Shown: positions 39,811 to 48,796 of the stretch, piece after piece | Numbering within the stretch: the stretch's first letter is position 1 | How the letters are laid out: the number at the start of each line of letters is the position of its first letter | Assembly (NCBI GenBank): GCA_040222875.1 | Contig: JAVKCG010000054.1 | Span: 170,899-234,898, forward strand | DNA length: 64,000 bases | Reading direction: 5' to 3' | Source: JAJCYL01 sp040222875 | GTDB lineage: Bacteria; Bacteroidota; Bacteroidia; Cytophagales; Cyclobacteriaceae | Program-made: the position numbers and the translations under genes | Notes under the pieces: generated by a model | What the model saw: the letters and a program-made list of their open reading frames with translations, nothing else | Database searches by the model: none | Told to the model about the DNA's origin: nothing

Positions 39811-41859
39811 ATGAAAATATCTCTCAGGCTATTACTGATCTTTTATTCGCTCAATTCTACAATAGCTCAGGCTCAACAAATTGAAGCTGATGGCTCCGTT
39901 AATCTTCCTGCCCATTTCGCCGATTTACAGCCAGGCTCAAAACCTGAAGCCCCTGGTGAGTCAGTAGCCTGGACTGAATTCTGCGACAGAAATGGTGATT
40001 GGGTTGTTAACTGGAATACCGATTTAGCTACCCCCCACAGAGCATTTGGCCCTCCAATTCAAATCGAGAAATGGGCATCGGTCACAATGGAAAATGTTGA
40101 TCAGGCCGGTAAAGCCTTCATCACTCAGGAGTTAAGCGATTTTGGTATTAATCCAAATAACTTGGAATTGAAATCTGTTCGGAATCTCAGTGAGACCTGG
40201 TTTCTGAGTTATGGTCAAACTCATATGGGATATGATGTCCTCTTTTCAGAAATAGAATTGCGGATATCACCTAGTGGAAAAGTTTTCATGTTGGGGTTTG
40301 ATTATTATTTAAATATTCCAAATCCATCGGATTTTGAATTAGGTAGCCGTAATAAATTGTTAGCGACAAAAGGATTGAATGATGGGGAGGTAGCATTTGA
40401 AAATTCACAAATTGAAATCTTACCGCTACTGAAAGACGACGGAGCATCATTCCATTATGTAAAGAGATACAATATAAAATCAACAATAAAGGGTGACTTT
40501 ACAGCTTTCGTGGACATTATTAATCACAGTTTATTGTGGAGAAAGAAGAACGGTTATCATGCCACGTTGAACGGAACAGTTGATGGCACTGTGCAGCAAG
40601 AATTGCCTACAGATCAATTCTTGCCACAATCATTCGCTCACCTGGATATTGATGTTGATGGAATTGAAATTACCTCTGATCAATTAGGGAACTTTACAGT
40701 TGACTCAGATAATGATTCTGTAACAGTGACAGCCAAGCTTGAAGGTCCTTATGTTCGGGTAATCAAATTGGATGGAGGTCCTGCAACGTTTGTAGAAAAG
40801 TTCCCAGCCGATGATTCGATCAATATAAGCTGGACTGACTTAAACTCTCACAAGGATGAACGAAATGCGTTTTATCACACCAACATCGCCCATGACTCGA
40901 TTAAAGGTATTGACCCTGAAGCGACCTATGTAGACTATGCTGTTCCCGTTAGGGTAAGGCGAGGGGGTGTTTGTGGCCCTAATTCTGATGGTATCGGGAT
41001 ATTTTATGACAAGGTTGGTGGAGGATGTGTAAGTGGTACAAGTATCGCAAATGTCAACTATCATGAGTATGCTCATGTAGTCAACCATCAGCTATATCGC
41101 AGTATTGGCCGTACTCAAGGAATGCAGAACCAGGTATTGAATGAAGCTACAGCTGATATTTTTGGCTGCCTCATGGTCAACGACCCGGTTTTTGCCCCGG
41201 GGTGGACAGGCCCCGGAACCTCCACCCGAAGACTAGATGTAACCAGGTCGTATCCTAGTGGGGTCAGGTCAACCCCACACGAAACTGGCCTGATACTTTC
41301 AGGGGCATTTTGGGAACTGGGAGAATTAACAACTCCGTGGCTAGCACAACGATTAGCTCATTTTGCAAAATACGGCGGACCGGACGACCCTGATGTTGGA
41401 ACAGCCTTTAGAGAGTATTACGTTGCCACATTGGTCGCCGATGATGATGACAATGATTTAAGCAATGGAACACCTCATTTTGACGAAATCTATGCCGTAT
41501 TTAGCAAAAGGAATATACATGTTGATGGGCTGGGTCCAGAAATGGAGGAGGAAGAAGTGGTAACAACTATAAATAGAATTGAGGAGCCTATTCTAAATTT
41601 CTATCCGAACCCATTCTCTAAAGAAATTGAATTCCAATTCACATTAGCATCGCCTGCCAAAGTGAACATTTCGATCTATGATCTTGAGGGTAAGCTAATC
41701 ACACAACTATTGGAGAAGAACAGGTTGCAAGGTGAGCAAAGCATAAAATGGTCCGGGCGAAAAACAAATGGTGAATTGGTAGCCCCTGGAATTTACAATG
41801 CAGTCCTAAACATTGATCAAACTAAAAAAACCTTTAAGGTTATCTTCAATCCGAATTAA
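39811..41859 (+). CDS. Secreted zinc metallopeptidase with T9SS sorting domain
   Basis: The ATG at 39811 gives 682 residues with a signal peptide ending near STIAQAQQ; an upstream GTG frame (39775) is not needed. A propeptide-like N-terminal part precedes the catalytic region with HEYAH (about 418-422, the HExxH zinc motif) and NEATADIFG (about 443-451, whose Glu supplies the third zinc ligand), the gluzincin/M36-like arrangement. The C-terminus (from about residue 595, FYPNPFSKEIEFQF, then GIYNAVL) is a T9SS type A domain, so the enzyme is exported across the outer membrane and probably anchored or released. A role in protein degradation is inferred. Confidence 0.85.
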   Translation: MKISLRLLLIFYSLNSTIAQAQQIEADGSVNLPAHFADLQPGSKPEAPGESVAWTEFCDRNGDWVVNWNTDLATPHRAFGPPIQIEKWASVTMENVDQAGKAFITQELSDFGINPNNLELKSVRNLSETWFLSYGQTHMGYDVLFSEIELRISPSGKVFMLGFDYYLNIPNPSDFELGSRNKLLATKGLNDGEVAFENSQIEILPLLKDDGASFHYVKRYNIKSTIKGDFTAFVDIINHSLLWRKKNGYHATLNGTVDGTVQQELPTDQFLPQSFAHLDIDVDGIEITSDQLGNFTVDSDNDSVTVTAKLEGPYVRVIKLDGGPATFVEKFPADDSINISWTDLNSHKDERNAFYHTNIAHDSIKGIDPEATYVDYAVPVRVRRGGVCGPNSDGIGIFYDKVGGGCVSGTSIANVNYHEYAHVVNHQLYRSIGRTQGMQNQVLNEATADIFGCLMVNDPVFAPGWTGPGTSTRRLDVTRSYPSGVRSTPHETGLILSGAFWELGELTTPWLAQRLAHFAKYGGPDDPDVGTAFREYYVATLVADDDDNDLSNGTPHFDEIYAVFSKRNIHVDGLGPEMEEEEVVTTINRIEEPILNFYPNPFSKEIEFQFTLASPAKVNISIYDLEGKLITQLLEKNRLQGEQSIKWSGRKTNGELVAPGIYNAVLNIDQTKKTFKVIFNPN

Positions 41860-42515
41860 TTTTCGAGTTTACAATAAACCCTTACGGGAAAACTTCCGAC
41901 TCCTTTGATTTTTGGGGGTGCCGCTGAAACCTTAAACTCCTTGCCTTCAGGAATAGCAGTTAGGTTGCACAAATGTTCTATTATCAGAATATCATTAGCT
42001 AAAAGGGTAGAATGTACCGGCCTGGCTTTATCCCTTGTGTCATCAATATTTATGGAGTCGATACCCACCATTTTAACCCCTTGTTCATTTAAATAAACAG
42101 CAGCTTCTTCTGACAAATACGGATTGTCTTCGAAATATTGATCCTGCCTCCAAAATTCATCCCAACCTGAATGCAACAATACAGCCTTACCTGTCACCTC
42201 TTTTCCCTCAAAATCACTTAAATCGAATTTTTTGGAAATAGAATGATGCTTGCTTACAAGAACCCCAGGAATATCAACCAACTGGGATAAAGCTATATCA
42301 GTAAACTGCTTACCGTCATCATATCTATGAAATGGGCAATCTATGTAGGTGCCAGTATTCACCACCATATCAATCTTAGCAATATGAAATGTCTCACCGT
42401 CATAATGGGCCCTCGAATCTTCCCTGGACAGATAGTCACATATAATCGGGGCAGGCAACCCCTTATAAGTGATCATTCCATTTTCAATTTCATGACTTAT
42501 TTCAATGTAGCTCAT
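41856..42515 (-). CDS. Cyclase-family (kynurenine-formamidase-like) protein
   Basis: The 219-residue protein has the overall Cyclase family pattern (ISHEIENGMITYKG start, VLLHSGWDEFW, MVGIDSINID, HLCNLTAIPEG). However, the usual metal motif HxGTHxDxPxH reads NTGTYIDCPFH, so two metal-binding His are replaced by Asn and Tyr. Catalysis may therefore be altered. Its stop overlaps that of the peptidase gene by 4 bp (convergent). Its ATG overlaps the upstream phosphatase stop by 4 bp (ATGA), so those two are translationally coupled. Confidence 0.8.
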   Translation of the reverse strand: MSYIEISHEIENGMITYKGLPAPIICDYLSREDSRAHYDGETFHIAKIDMVVNTGTYIDCPFHRYDDGKQFTDIALSQLVDIPGVLVSKHHSISKKFDLSDFEGKEVTGKAVLLHSGWDEFWRQDQYFEDNPYLSEEAAVYLNEQGVKMVGIDSINIDDTRDKARPVHSTLLANDILIIEHLCNLTAIPEGKEFKVSAAPPKIKGVGSFPVRVYCKLEN

Positions 42516-43147
42516 CGGTCACCATTTAGTCCAATCAGGTGCTCAGTATTGTTGAAGTCCTCAACCCTGAACATACTGCCTGTATAAACCAATTTATAAA
42601 CGGTTAAGTTTTGATGCACAAACAGGTATTCCATATCCTTTAGGTCATAATTGTGCAACCATGTAAGTAATATTCGCAAAGCCCTACCATGAATGCTCAA
42701 TATGACATTCTCCTCCTCTTCCTGCTTCAATACGTGGGCTATGGCCTCCCGTTGGCGGTCCATCACATGTTGTGGCCCCTCGCCCCCCTTAAGCGAGTAA
42801 GTCAAATTTCCCTGTCTCCAATTCTCTAACAAATCGCGGTATTCCTGATGTGATGACGGATGAAAATGCTGGCCCTCTTTCTCTCCCCAGCTAATTTCAT
42901 TAAAGCCGGCTAATTGCTCATAAGGTACACCCGCATCAATAAACCCCTGAACTGATTGAACAGTTCTTTGAAGTTTGGAGCAGTAGATTTTATTAAACCG
43001 GATGTGTTTGTATGCATCATAAAACGCCATGGCCTGTTTGCGCCCCAGGTCATTTAACGGCGCATCTATGCCCCCACCCTGCACTCTTCCAGTTCGGTTA
43101 TATTCAGTTTCACCATGCCTGATCACGTATATTTTTTTGGTATTCAC
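42512..43147 (-). CDS. Phosphoglycerate-mutase-like histidine phosphatase
   Basis: This 211-residue protein has RHGETEYNRTGRVQGGGID (about residues 10-28, the catalytic RHG and phosphate-binding region) and ILSIHGRALRILL with the second catalytic His. This is the cobC/GpmB-like branch. The most likely start is a GTG at 43147. The substrate is unknown; a phosphoserine or sugar phosphate role is typical. It is coupled to the Cyclase gene through an ATGA overlap. Confidence 0.88.
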   Translation of the reverse strand: MNTKKIYVIRHGETEYNRTGRVQGGGIDAPLNDLGRKQAMAFYDAYKHIRFNKIYCSKLQRTVQSVQGFIDAGVPYEQLAGFNEISWGEKEGQHFHPSSHQEYRDLLENWRQGNLTYSLKGGEGPQHVMDRQREAIAHVLKQEEEENVILSIHGRALRILLTWLHNYDLKDMEYLFVHQNLTVYKLVYTGSMFRVEDFNNTEHLIGLNGDR

Positions 43148-43230
43148 CCTGCTTGTCTTTTTGTTTGCATCCGGCTGCGAAATTAACGTTATGAGCCACC
43201 CATCTAAACTTTTAAGCTAATTCTATCATA

Positions 43231-43653
43231 ATGTTTACCCCTGGCGTTACCCCCGAATTAATGAATAAAATGTCCGAAAAATGCATGGTCGGTCATATCG
43301 GTATAGAGGTAACGGAAATTGGGGAAGATTATATTATCGCCAGAATGCCGGTTGACAAAAGAACCCATCAGCCGATGGGTTTGCTGCATGGGGGTGCTTC
43401 TGTAGTGTTGGCTGAAACGCTTGGTAGCCTGGGTGCTACGTTCTGTGTAGATCAAACCAAACAGTATTGCGTTGGTTTAGACATAAACGCAAACCATGTG
43501 AAAGCGGTCAGGGAAGGGTTTGTTTATGGAAAAGCCCTTCCGATCCATATCGGAAAAAAAACACAGGTTTGGGAGATCAAAATCACCAATGAAGAGGGGC
43601 AATTGGTGTGCATTAGCCGTATAACCATGGCCGTAATTGATATTAAAAGGTAA
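43231..43653 (+). CDS. Hotdog-fold thioesterase, likely DHNA-CoA hydrolase
   Basis: The 140-residue protein has the PaaI/YdiI-type hotdog signature LHGGASVVLAETLGSLGA, with the catalytic Glu in the helix, and GLDINANHVKAV. Its gene overlaps menF (TAATG, shared base), which makes the DHNA-CoA thioesterase MenI of menaquinone synthesis the best assignment, acting just after MenB. The general thioesterase fold is sure; the substrate is an inference from gene linkage. Confidence 0.85.
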   Translation: MFTPGVTPELMNKMSEKCMVGHIGIEVTEIGEDYIIARMPVDKRTHQPMGLLHGGASVVLAETLGSLGATFCVDQTKQYCVGLDINANHVKAVREGFVYGKALPIHIGKKTQVWEIKITNEEGQLVCISRITMAVIDIKR

Positions 43654-44882
43654 TGTTGAAAGAGGTGAATAGTTCGGTTTTCACACTAACTGATTTACGT
43701 ATTGATCAGTCGCTGAAAGCGATTTTTAAAACTGCCATTGAATTGAACTTTCCTGTTGCACTTTGGCGGCTTCCGCTCACTGATGAAATTAACCTGATTG
43801 TTGATTTATCAGGTAAATCAAAAGAAGTAAAGCCTGAATTGGAGGCGCTTCCAAACGGTTTCATAGCACACCCCTTTAATTCTGAAGGTTCAACCCCGGC
43901 CAGGTTCATAAGTGCTGACTTAATTTATTCAAGTCAGGGTCAATCGTTGAAAGTTAACCCGGTCTTCAAAGACACACATACAACTGAACTGTTTTTTCAG
44001 GCCCTTCAACTAAATCAAAAAACAAGTACTTGTTCCTCACTGTTTCACCAGCCCAACACAGGTCAACCACATTTAACATCTAAAGATGAATTCGTTTCTA
44101 ATGTTAAATCTGGAATTGAACAAATCAGGGATGGCGTTTTCAAAAAAGTTGTTCTTTCAAGAACCAAACCCCTTGAACTTTCGGCCAGCTTTGATCTTAT
44201 CGAAAAGTTCAACGCTTTGTGTGATGCTTACCCCGGGGCTTTCGTTAATTTGGTCAGCTTACCAACCATAGGCACATGGTTAGGCGCCACGCCAGAATTA
44301 CTCGTTAGCCAAAATAAACAGGGCATTTTTAAGACAGTTTCATTGGCAGGCACTCAAAAAGCTGAGGCAAATACAGTGCCCCTGGAAATTGGCTGGACCC
44401 AAAAAGAAATTGAAGAGCAGGCCTATGTTGGTCGGTATATTATTGATTGCTTCAAAAAAATAAGGCTTAGGGAGTTTGACGAAGAAGGGCCCAAAACCAC
44501 CAAGGCTGCAAATCTCTATCACTTAAAATCTGAATACAGGGTTGACACCAAAGCTGTGAATTTTCCGCAATTAGCATCAGTAATGCTTGAATTACTCCAT
44601 CCGACTTCAGCAGTTTGCGGTATGCCAAAAACACCCGCTCTGGAGTTTATTTTAGATATCGAAAGGCATGACCGTTCATTTTATGCTGGCTTTTTAGGGC
44701 CTGTAAATGTCAATCAGGAATCGCATATTTACGTTAATCTAAGGTGCATGCAGCTATTTAAAAGCATGGCGGTGCTTTATGCGGGCGCTGGCATTACAGA
44801 ACACTCCAAGCCTGAAAAAGAATGGCTGGAAACCGATATGAAGTGCAACACACTATTGGATGTGTTTGATTGCAACAACTGA
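43653..44882 (+). CDS. menF: Isochorismate synthase
   Basis: This 409-residue chorismate-utilising enzyme starts menaquinone synthesis by isomerising chorismate to isochorismate. Active-site features are KKVVLSRTKPL, GTWLGATPELLV, TVSLAGTQKA, HPTSAVCGMPKTPALEFI and SFYAGFLGPV, together covering chorismate and Mg binding. The protein is slightly shorter than E. coli MenF. It is co-translated with the hotdog thioesterase gene. The salicylate/siderophore-type isochorismate synthase EntC is a possible alternative, but the thioesterase linkage favours menaquinone. Confidence 0.93.
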   Translation: MLKEVNSSVFTLTDLRIDQSLKAIFKTAIELNFPVALWRLPLTDEINLIVDLSGKSKEVKPELEALPNGFIAHPFNSEGSTPARFISADLIYSSQGQSLKVNPVFKDTHTTELFFQALQLNQKTSTCSSLFHQPNTGQPHLTSKDEFVSNVKSGIEQIRDGVFKKVVLSRTKPLELSASFDLIEKFNALCDAYPGAFVNLVSLPTIGTWLGATPELLVSQNKQGIFKTVSLAGTQKAEANTVPLEIGWTQKEIEEQAYVGRYIIDCFKKIRLREFDEEGPKTTKAANLYHLKSEYRVDTKAVNFPQLASVMLELLHPTSAVCGMPKTPALEFILDIERHDRSFYAGFLGPVNVNQESHIYVNLRCMQLFKSMAVLYAGAGITEHSKPEKEWLETDMKCNTLLDVFDCNN

Positions 44883-44943
44883 GATACTCAGAACAACATC
44901 CACCCTACCCCATCGTTTACTTTTTCAAACTCAAAATTATACT

Positions 44944-45945
44944 ATGGAAAAGGTCAAAAACTTCTTCTGGTTCTGCTCAGGGGCCAGCTTCCCCATCCTG
45001 AAAAAATGCCCAACAGATGACTCAAAATATTTCGGAATAGGTGGCACTGTGCTGTTTACAGGAATATTTGCCGCACTTGCTGGTGGCTATGCTTTGTATA
45101 CCGTTTTCGATAATTGGTTTTGGGCCGTTCTATTTTCGCTGCTTTGGGGTTTGATGATATTTAACCTGGATCGGTTTATAGTAAGTAGTATGCGAAAGCG
45201 GGAAGATAAAATGGGGGAATTTTTGATGGCGACCCCACGGATTATCCTTGCCGTTATTATCGCCATGGTCATCTCGAAGCCATTGGAACTCAAAATTTTT
45301 GAGCAGGAGATTGAAACGGAAATGCGCCTGATGGAAGAAGACTATTTCCAGCAACGTATCGAAAAGGTAAACAATCGATATTCTCCCGATGCGACCAATA
45401 TTGAGCAAACTATTGCCAGGCTGAAATCAGAAATTGAAACCAAAACTGTTAAACGTGATGAACTTGCCAAAATAGCGCAACAAGAAGCCGACGGAACTGG
45501 TGGCTCAGGCAAAAGAAACCCAGGCCCTATCTATCAAATCAAGAAAAGAGATGCTGATAAAGCCCAGTTAGAACTCGAAGAGCTTAGGGCAAAAAATGAA
45601 GCTCAGATTGCTGCACTCACTGGAGAGTTGGATGCCCTGAAATCCACAAAAGGTGAAACCCTTGAAGCCCTTGAGCTTACTACCTTCAGCGGTTTTGCCT
45701 ACAGGCTTGAAGCCCTGGAAAGGTTAGGTGAAAAGAACCCCACCATCGCCTGGGCCAATCTTTTTATATTGATCTTGTTCATTGCTATTGAAACAGCCCC
45801 GGTTTTTGTAAAGCTTATTTCACCCAAAGGCCCTTATGATGAAGTGCTTGAAGTTCATGAGCATGCCTTCAGAAACAAACGCCTCGAAACGGTGACCAAG
45901 CGAGATCACGAAACGGCGAAACGTTTGAGTTTGTGGGAGGTATAA
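44944..45945 (+). CDS. DUF4407 integral membrane protein
   Basis: The ATG at 44944 (MEKVKNFFWFCSGAS) gives 333 residues, after a longer frame that overlaps menF. Two close membrane helices lie at about 30-80 (LFTGIFAALAGGYALYTVF, then FWAVLFSLLWGLMIFNLDRF), a third at about 100-118, then a long coiled coil (about 130-265, rich in Glu/Lys) and a fourth helix near residues 275-295. This is the DUF4407 pattern. No function is established. Its helix-coil-helix layout suggests an assembly scaffold in the inner membrane. Confidence 0.82.
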   Translation: MEKVKNFFWFCSGASFPILKKCPTDDSKYFGIGGTVLFTGIFAALAGGYALYTVFDNWFWAVLFSLLWGLMIFNLDRFIVSSMRKREDKMGEFLMATPRIILAVIIAMVISKPLELKIFEQEIETEMRLMEEDYFQQRIEKVNNRYSPDATNIEQTIARLKSEIETKTVKRDELAKIAQQEADGTGGSGKRNPGPIYQIKKRDADKAQLELEELRAKNEAQIAALTGELDALKSTKGETLEALELTTFSGFAYRLEALERLGEKNPTIAWANLFILILFIAIETAPVFVKLISPKGPYDEVLEVHEHAFRNKRLETVTKRDHETAKRLSLWEV

Positions 45946-46043
45946 AAAAACCGGACTTTAAAGCCCTGTTCTAAAAACCCGATTAACTCTATTTGAGAGG
46001 TTGAGTCGGGAAAGTCTTGCTGATCATCGTTGGGTTTGAAAAA

Positions 46044-46074
46044 GATTACAAAAGTCTCTGAGACTTTTGTAATC
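46044..46074. repeat. 31-bp near-perfect palindrome
   Basis: Fifteen-base arms (46044-46058, starting GATTACAAAAG, and 46060-46074) are exact reverse complements around a single T. No T-rich tail follows on the plus strand, so it is a poor terminator. It could be a cruciform-forming or protein-binding element, or a dispersed palindromic repeat. Confidence 0.6.
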
Positions 46075-46093
46075 TGCTGTTTGCTGTGGACAT

Positions 46094-46113
46094 AATGTAG
46101 GTATACTTACATT
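46094..46113. promoter_or_regulatory. 20-bp imperfect palindrome, operator-like
   Basis: AATGTAGGTATACTTACATT is symmetric at nine of ten base pairs, with a central GTATAC. It lies in the non-coding region left of the GHKL/methyltransferase genes. It may be an operator for a controller protein, but no regulator gene is seen nearby. Confidence 0.4.
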
Positions 46114-46129
46114 TATTCCGCATATTCAA

Positions 46130-46375
46130 TTGCTACCTGCTATGCGCAAGATCAAATTTGCTGACCTATACTTTAGCACATTAAGTTTTTCCTACCTCAT
46201 ATTTCCATTTTCAAAAGAGCTAAATTTTCCTTTCAATCAAGCAACTGTACTATTTATATATTTACATCCTCCCTCAATTTTTAAGACAATAACAAGACTA
46301 AAATTGAATAGAGATCGATTTAAAACTGTTGCAGGCAACCGAGTCCAAAAAATATCAGACGACATGGATAGCTAA
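46130..46375 (+). CDS. Doubtful 81-codon frame, hypothetical
   Basis: The frame encodes a hydrophobic N-terminal half (ADLYFSTLSFSYLIFPF) and a basic C-terminal half (TITRLKLNRDRFKTVAGN). No signal, domain or homologue is recognised, and the surrounding DNA is poorly coding. It may be a decayed gene. It is listed because it occupies otherwise empty sequence at the edge of the defence module. Confidence 0.15.
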   Translation: MLPAMRKIKFADLYFSTLSFSYLIFPFSKELNFPFNQATVLFIYLHPPSIFKTITRLKLNRDRFKTVAGNRVQKISDDMDS

Positions 46376-46528
46376 TCAAGATGCGCCAATCGTACCAACT
46401 AAGACTATAATGCAGATCATGTCAATAAAAATGCTGAAAGAATAAAAGATAAAGTCAAAATATTAGAAGCGTCATATACAAGCAGCACCAAACCCATTAA
46501 GAACACATTTGAGTTTAATGTAATCCAA

Positions 46529-48796
46529 ATGAAGAAAATATTTGAAGCCCTCCTAAAAGCAAATACTGCGAAAGAAGTTACTGACATTCTGGAGATTCTA
46601 ACCGAAGATCACGATATCGAATGGAAACCAGTTGGAGGAAGAGCGAACAATCAATCGACCATAAACATGGGAACCGACCCAGCATCAGGGTTAATCGAAC
46701 GAATTACAAACTCAATAGATGCTGTTCTCGATTTAGAATGGAATAAGCAGGGTTGCCCTGAAGACATAGATAATCCGAGATTAGGAGCAGAGAAATGGTT
46801 TGGGCTTCAAGAGGGGAGATTAAGAAACATCAAAGATGCATCCGCTAAAAATGTGCAAGAATTGGCTGGAAAAATTAAAATTACTCTAAAGGACTCTGAA
46901 AGAGAACAATTTCCAACAGTTGAGATAAGAGATGCGGGGGCTGGAATCAGCGGAGAAGATTTTTCTAAGACTATATTGAGCCTTAATGATGATAATAAAA
47001 TTGACAAACTACATCAGATGGGAGCGTATGGTCAAGGAGGCTCAACCGCACTATCTTTTAACACTTTCACAATTATCATTTCCAGACCTCATAAAATTCT
47101 GAAAAAAGGAAATTCAACCTCATTTACAATTGTACGATTCAATGATGGAGGTTTAGGTCATAGGAAGCTTGGTTGGTACGAGTACTGTTTAAACTCAATC
47201 CTCCTTCCATATTCCATAGACGTTCCTGAAAAGCAGTTCGAATCAGGCACTCTTGTTCGACATATTGGAATGGATTTGGGTAAATATACAGCAAAACTAA
47301 CAGGACCGACTTCCTCACTCTGGTATTTGGCACACCACTATATGTTCGACACAATATTGCCTTTTACCATCTCAGGTGAAAGACAAAAAGATTTAACGAA
47401 AGGAAGGCCTGAAAACCGAAGTGTCTTAGGTAACAACAGGAGACTAACTCTTGGTGGTGGAGTTGATAAAGACTTAACTCAGTACAAGCGTGATGCAACC
47501 TTGACATTCAGAGATGGAAAAGTGGTTTTATACTATTGGGTGTTAACGATTGAAGGAGATAAACCATGGGATAGAATAAAAAACTATACTCAAGCTTCTC
47601 AACCAATTATTATTACCTTCAATGGACAAAAGCAAGGACATTTGCTCAACTCCCTGATAAAGCAGGAACTAAAACTACCATTTCTTGAGAAATACTTGGT
47701 GCTCCAAATCGAATGTGATCAACTCGACAATGAATCAAAAAGACAACTTTTTAGCAGTACGAGAGAAAATACCAGAGATACATCAATCAAAGACCAACTA
47801 GAAAAATTGGTTGTCGATGCTCTTTATGCTGATGACGAGTTGAAAAGACTTGATAAGGAAAGAAGAGATCGTTACTTGAAAAAGGATGAAACGGAAGTTC
47901 TTGACAAACTTCGTAAGCGACTTGCCTCACGCATTAATCAATTTATGAAAGCTTCGGGTGGTGGAAAAGGAGTTAAAGCGACAGATACTGGTGAGACAGT
48001 TAAGACTAAGAAACAGCCTCCAATTCCAATTAATGACCCACCAACCTTCATAGAAATCACATCTCCTGATGAAAAGGAGGTGTTTAGCGGTAAAACTTTC
48101 AGTATCAAGTTTAAAACAGATGCGCATCCCAATTTATTTACAAATCCTGATTGGTTTTTCGCTGCGATAGAACCGCATTCCTTTGGAAGTTATACTGGTT
48201 CAGCGAGAGTGGTTGATGGATACGGCATTGCCTATTTCAAGGCAAACGAATCCATAGAAGAAGGAACTACCGCAAATATTCTACTAGAGCTACGGCCGCC
48301 AAGACAAAAAACTCTGAGTGATACATTAAATGTTATTTCTGTTGCGTTTCCTGAAGATTCAGATACGGCAAAACCTGGAAGCAAGAATGCGCCAAATATT
48401 GAAATAATTCCAGTTAGTGAAAATGATGCATACTATAAAGATCACGGCTGGACATATCAAAATGTCGCAGAAGTTGCTGATGACCAAGAAGCCGTTTTCA
48501 TTTATATCAATGATTCTAATAGCAACCTCACGAAACTATTAGAAAGAGCCCAACGATATAGCACCACTACGGTCGAATCAGTCAAAAATCGTTACCGCGA
48601 ACATATTGGATTTTGTGCTTTCATGATAGATAAAAACAAAATCGAGGATCGTCTTCATCAAGAAAACGGTCAGATATTTCTACCCGAACATGTAGAGGCG
48701 ATAAAGAGAGCAGACCTAGAGAATGGTTGCGAAACTGTTTGTGGTATGATTTCCGATTTCTTCGATTACATACGAATTGAATCTGGAGAAGAGTAA
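46529..48796 (+). CDS. GHKL (MORC/HSP90-like) ATPase linked to a DNA methyltransferase
   Basis: This 755-residue protein has the Bergerat ATP-binding fold. The N box is ERITNSIDA (57-65), motif G1 is DAGAG (135-139) and the lid is GAYGQGGST (165-173), closely resembling MORC/MutL-type rather than histidine-kinase ATPases. A long middle region (about 180-480) follows, then a Lys-rich linker and a beta-rich C-terminal region from about 500 (ITSPDEKEVFSGKTFSIKF). No nuclease motif is seen. The stop TAA overlaps the methyltransferase ATG, so they are translationally coupled. MORC-like GHKL ATPases are known in restriction-modification neighbourhoods, so a role in DNA restriction or modification control is inferred. 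Confidence 0.8.
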   Translation: MKKIFEALLKANTAKEVTDILEILTEDHDIEWKPVGGRANNQSTINMGTDPASGLIERITNSIDAVLDLEWNKQGCPEDIDNPRLGAEKWFGLQEGRLRNIKDASAKNVQELAGKIKITLKDSEREQFPTVEIRDAGAGISGEDFSKTILSLNDDNKIDKLHQMGAYGQGGSTALSFNTFTIIISRPHKILKKGNSTSFTIVRFNDGGLGHRKLGWYEYCLNSILLPYSIDVPEKQFESGTLVRHIGMDLGKYTAKLTGPTSSLWYLAHHYMFDTILPFTISGERQKDLTKGRPENRSVLGNNRRLTLGGGVDKDLTQYKRDATLTFRDGKVVLYYWVLTIEGDKPWDRIKNYTQASQPIIITFNGQKQGHLLNSLIKQELKLPFLEKYLVLQIECDQLDNESKRQLFSSTRENTRDTSIKDQLEKLVVDALYADDELKRLDKERRDRYLKKDETEVLDKLRKRLASRINQFMKASGGGKGVKATDTGETVKTKKQPPIPINDPPTFIEITSPDEKEVFSGKTFSIKFKTDAHPNLFTNPDWFFAAIEPHSFGSYTGSARVVDGYGIAYFKANESIEEGTTANILLELRPPRQKTLSDTLNVISVAFPEDSDTAKPGSKNAPNIEIIPVSENDAYYKDHGWTYQNVAEVADDQEAVFIYINDSNSNLTKLLERAQRYSTTTVESVKNRYREHIGFCAFMIDKNKIEDRLHQENGQIFLPEHVEAIKRADLENGCETVCGMISDFFDYIRIESGEE

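Larger units (their letters stand above)
45946..46528. other. 583-bp AT-rich, poorly coding region before the GHKL module
   Basis: It contains two palindromes, annotated separately, and a frame of 81 codons at 46130-46375 that lacks recognised features. The final 150 bp before 46529 show no gene. The low coding content fits the left border of an acquired module. Confidence 0.5.

Noticed and set aside
46044..46074. 31-bp palindrome considered as an intrinsic terminator for DUF4407
   Set aside because: No T-run follows the stem on the plus strand and it lies about 100 bp after the stop; a different role is more likely.
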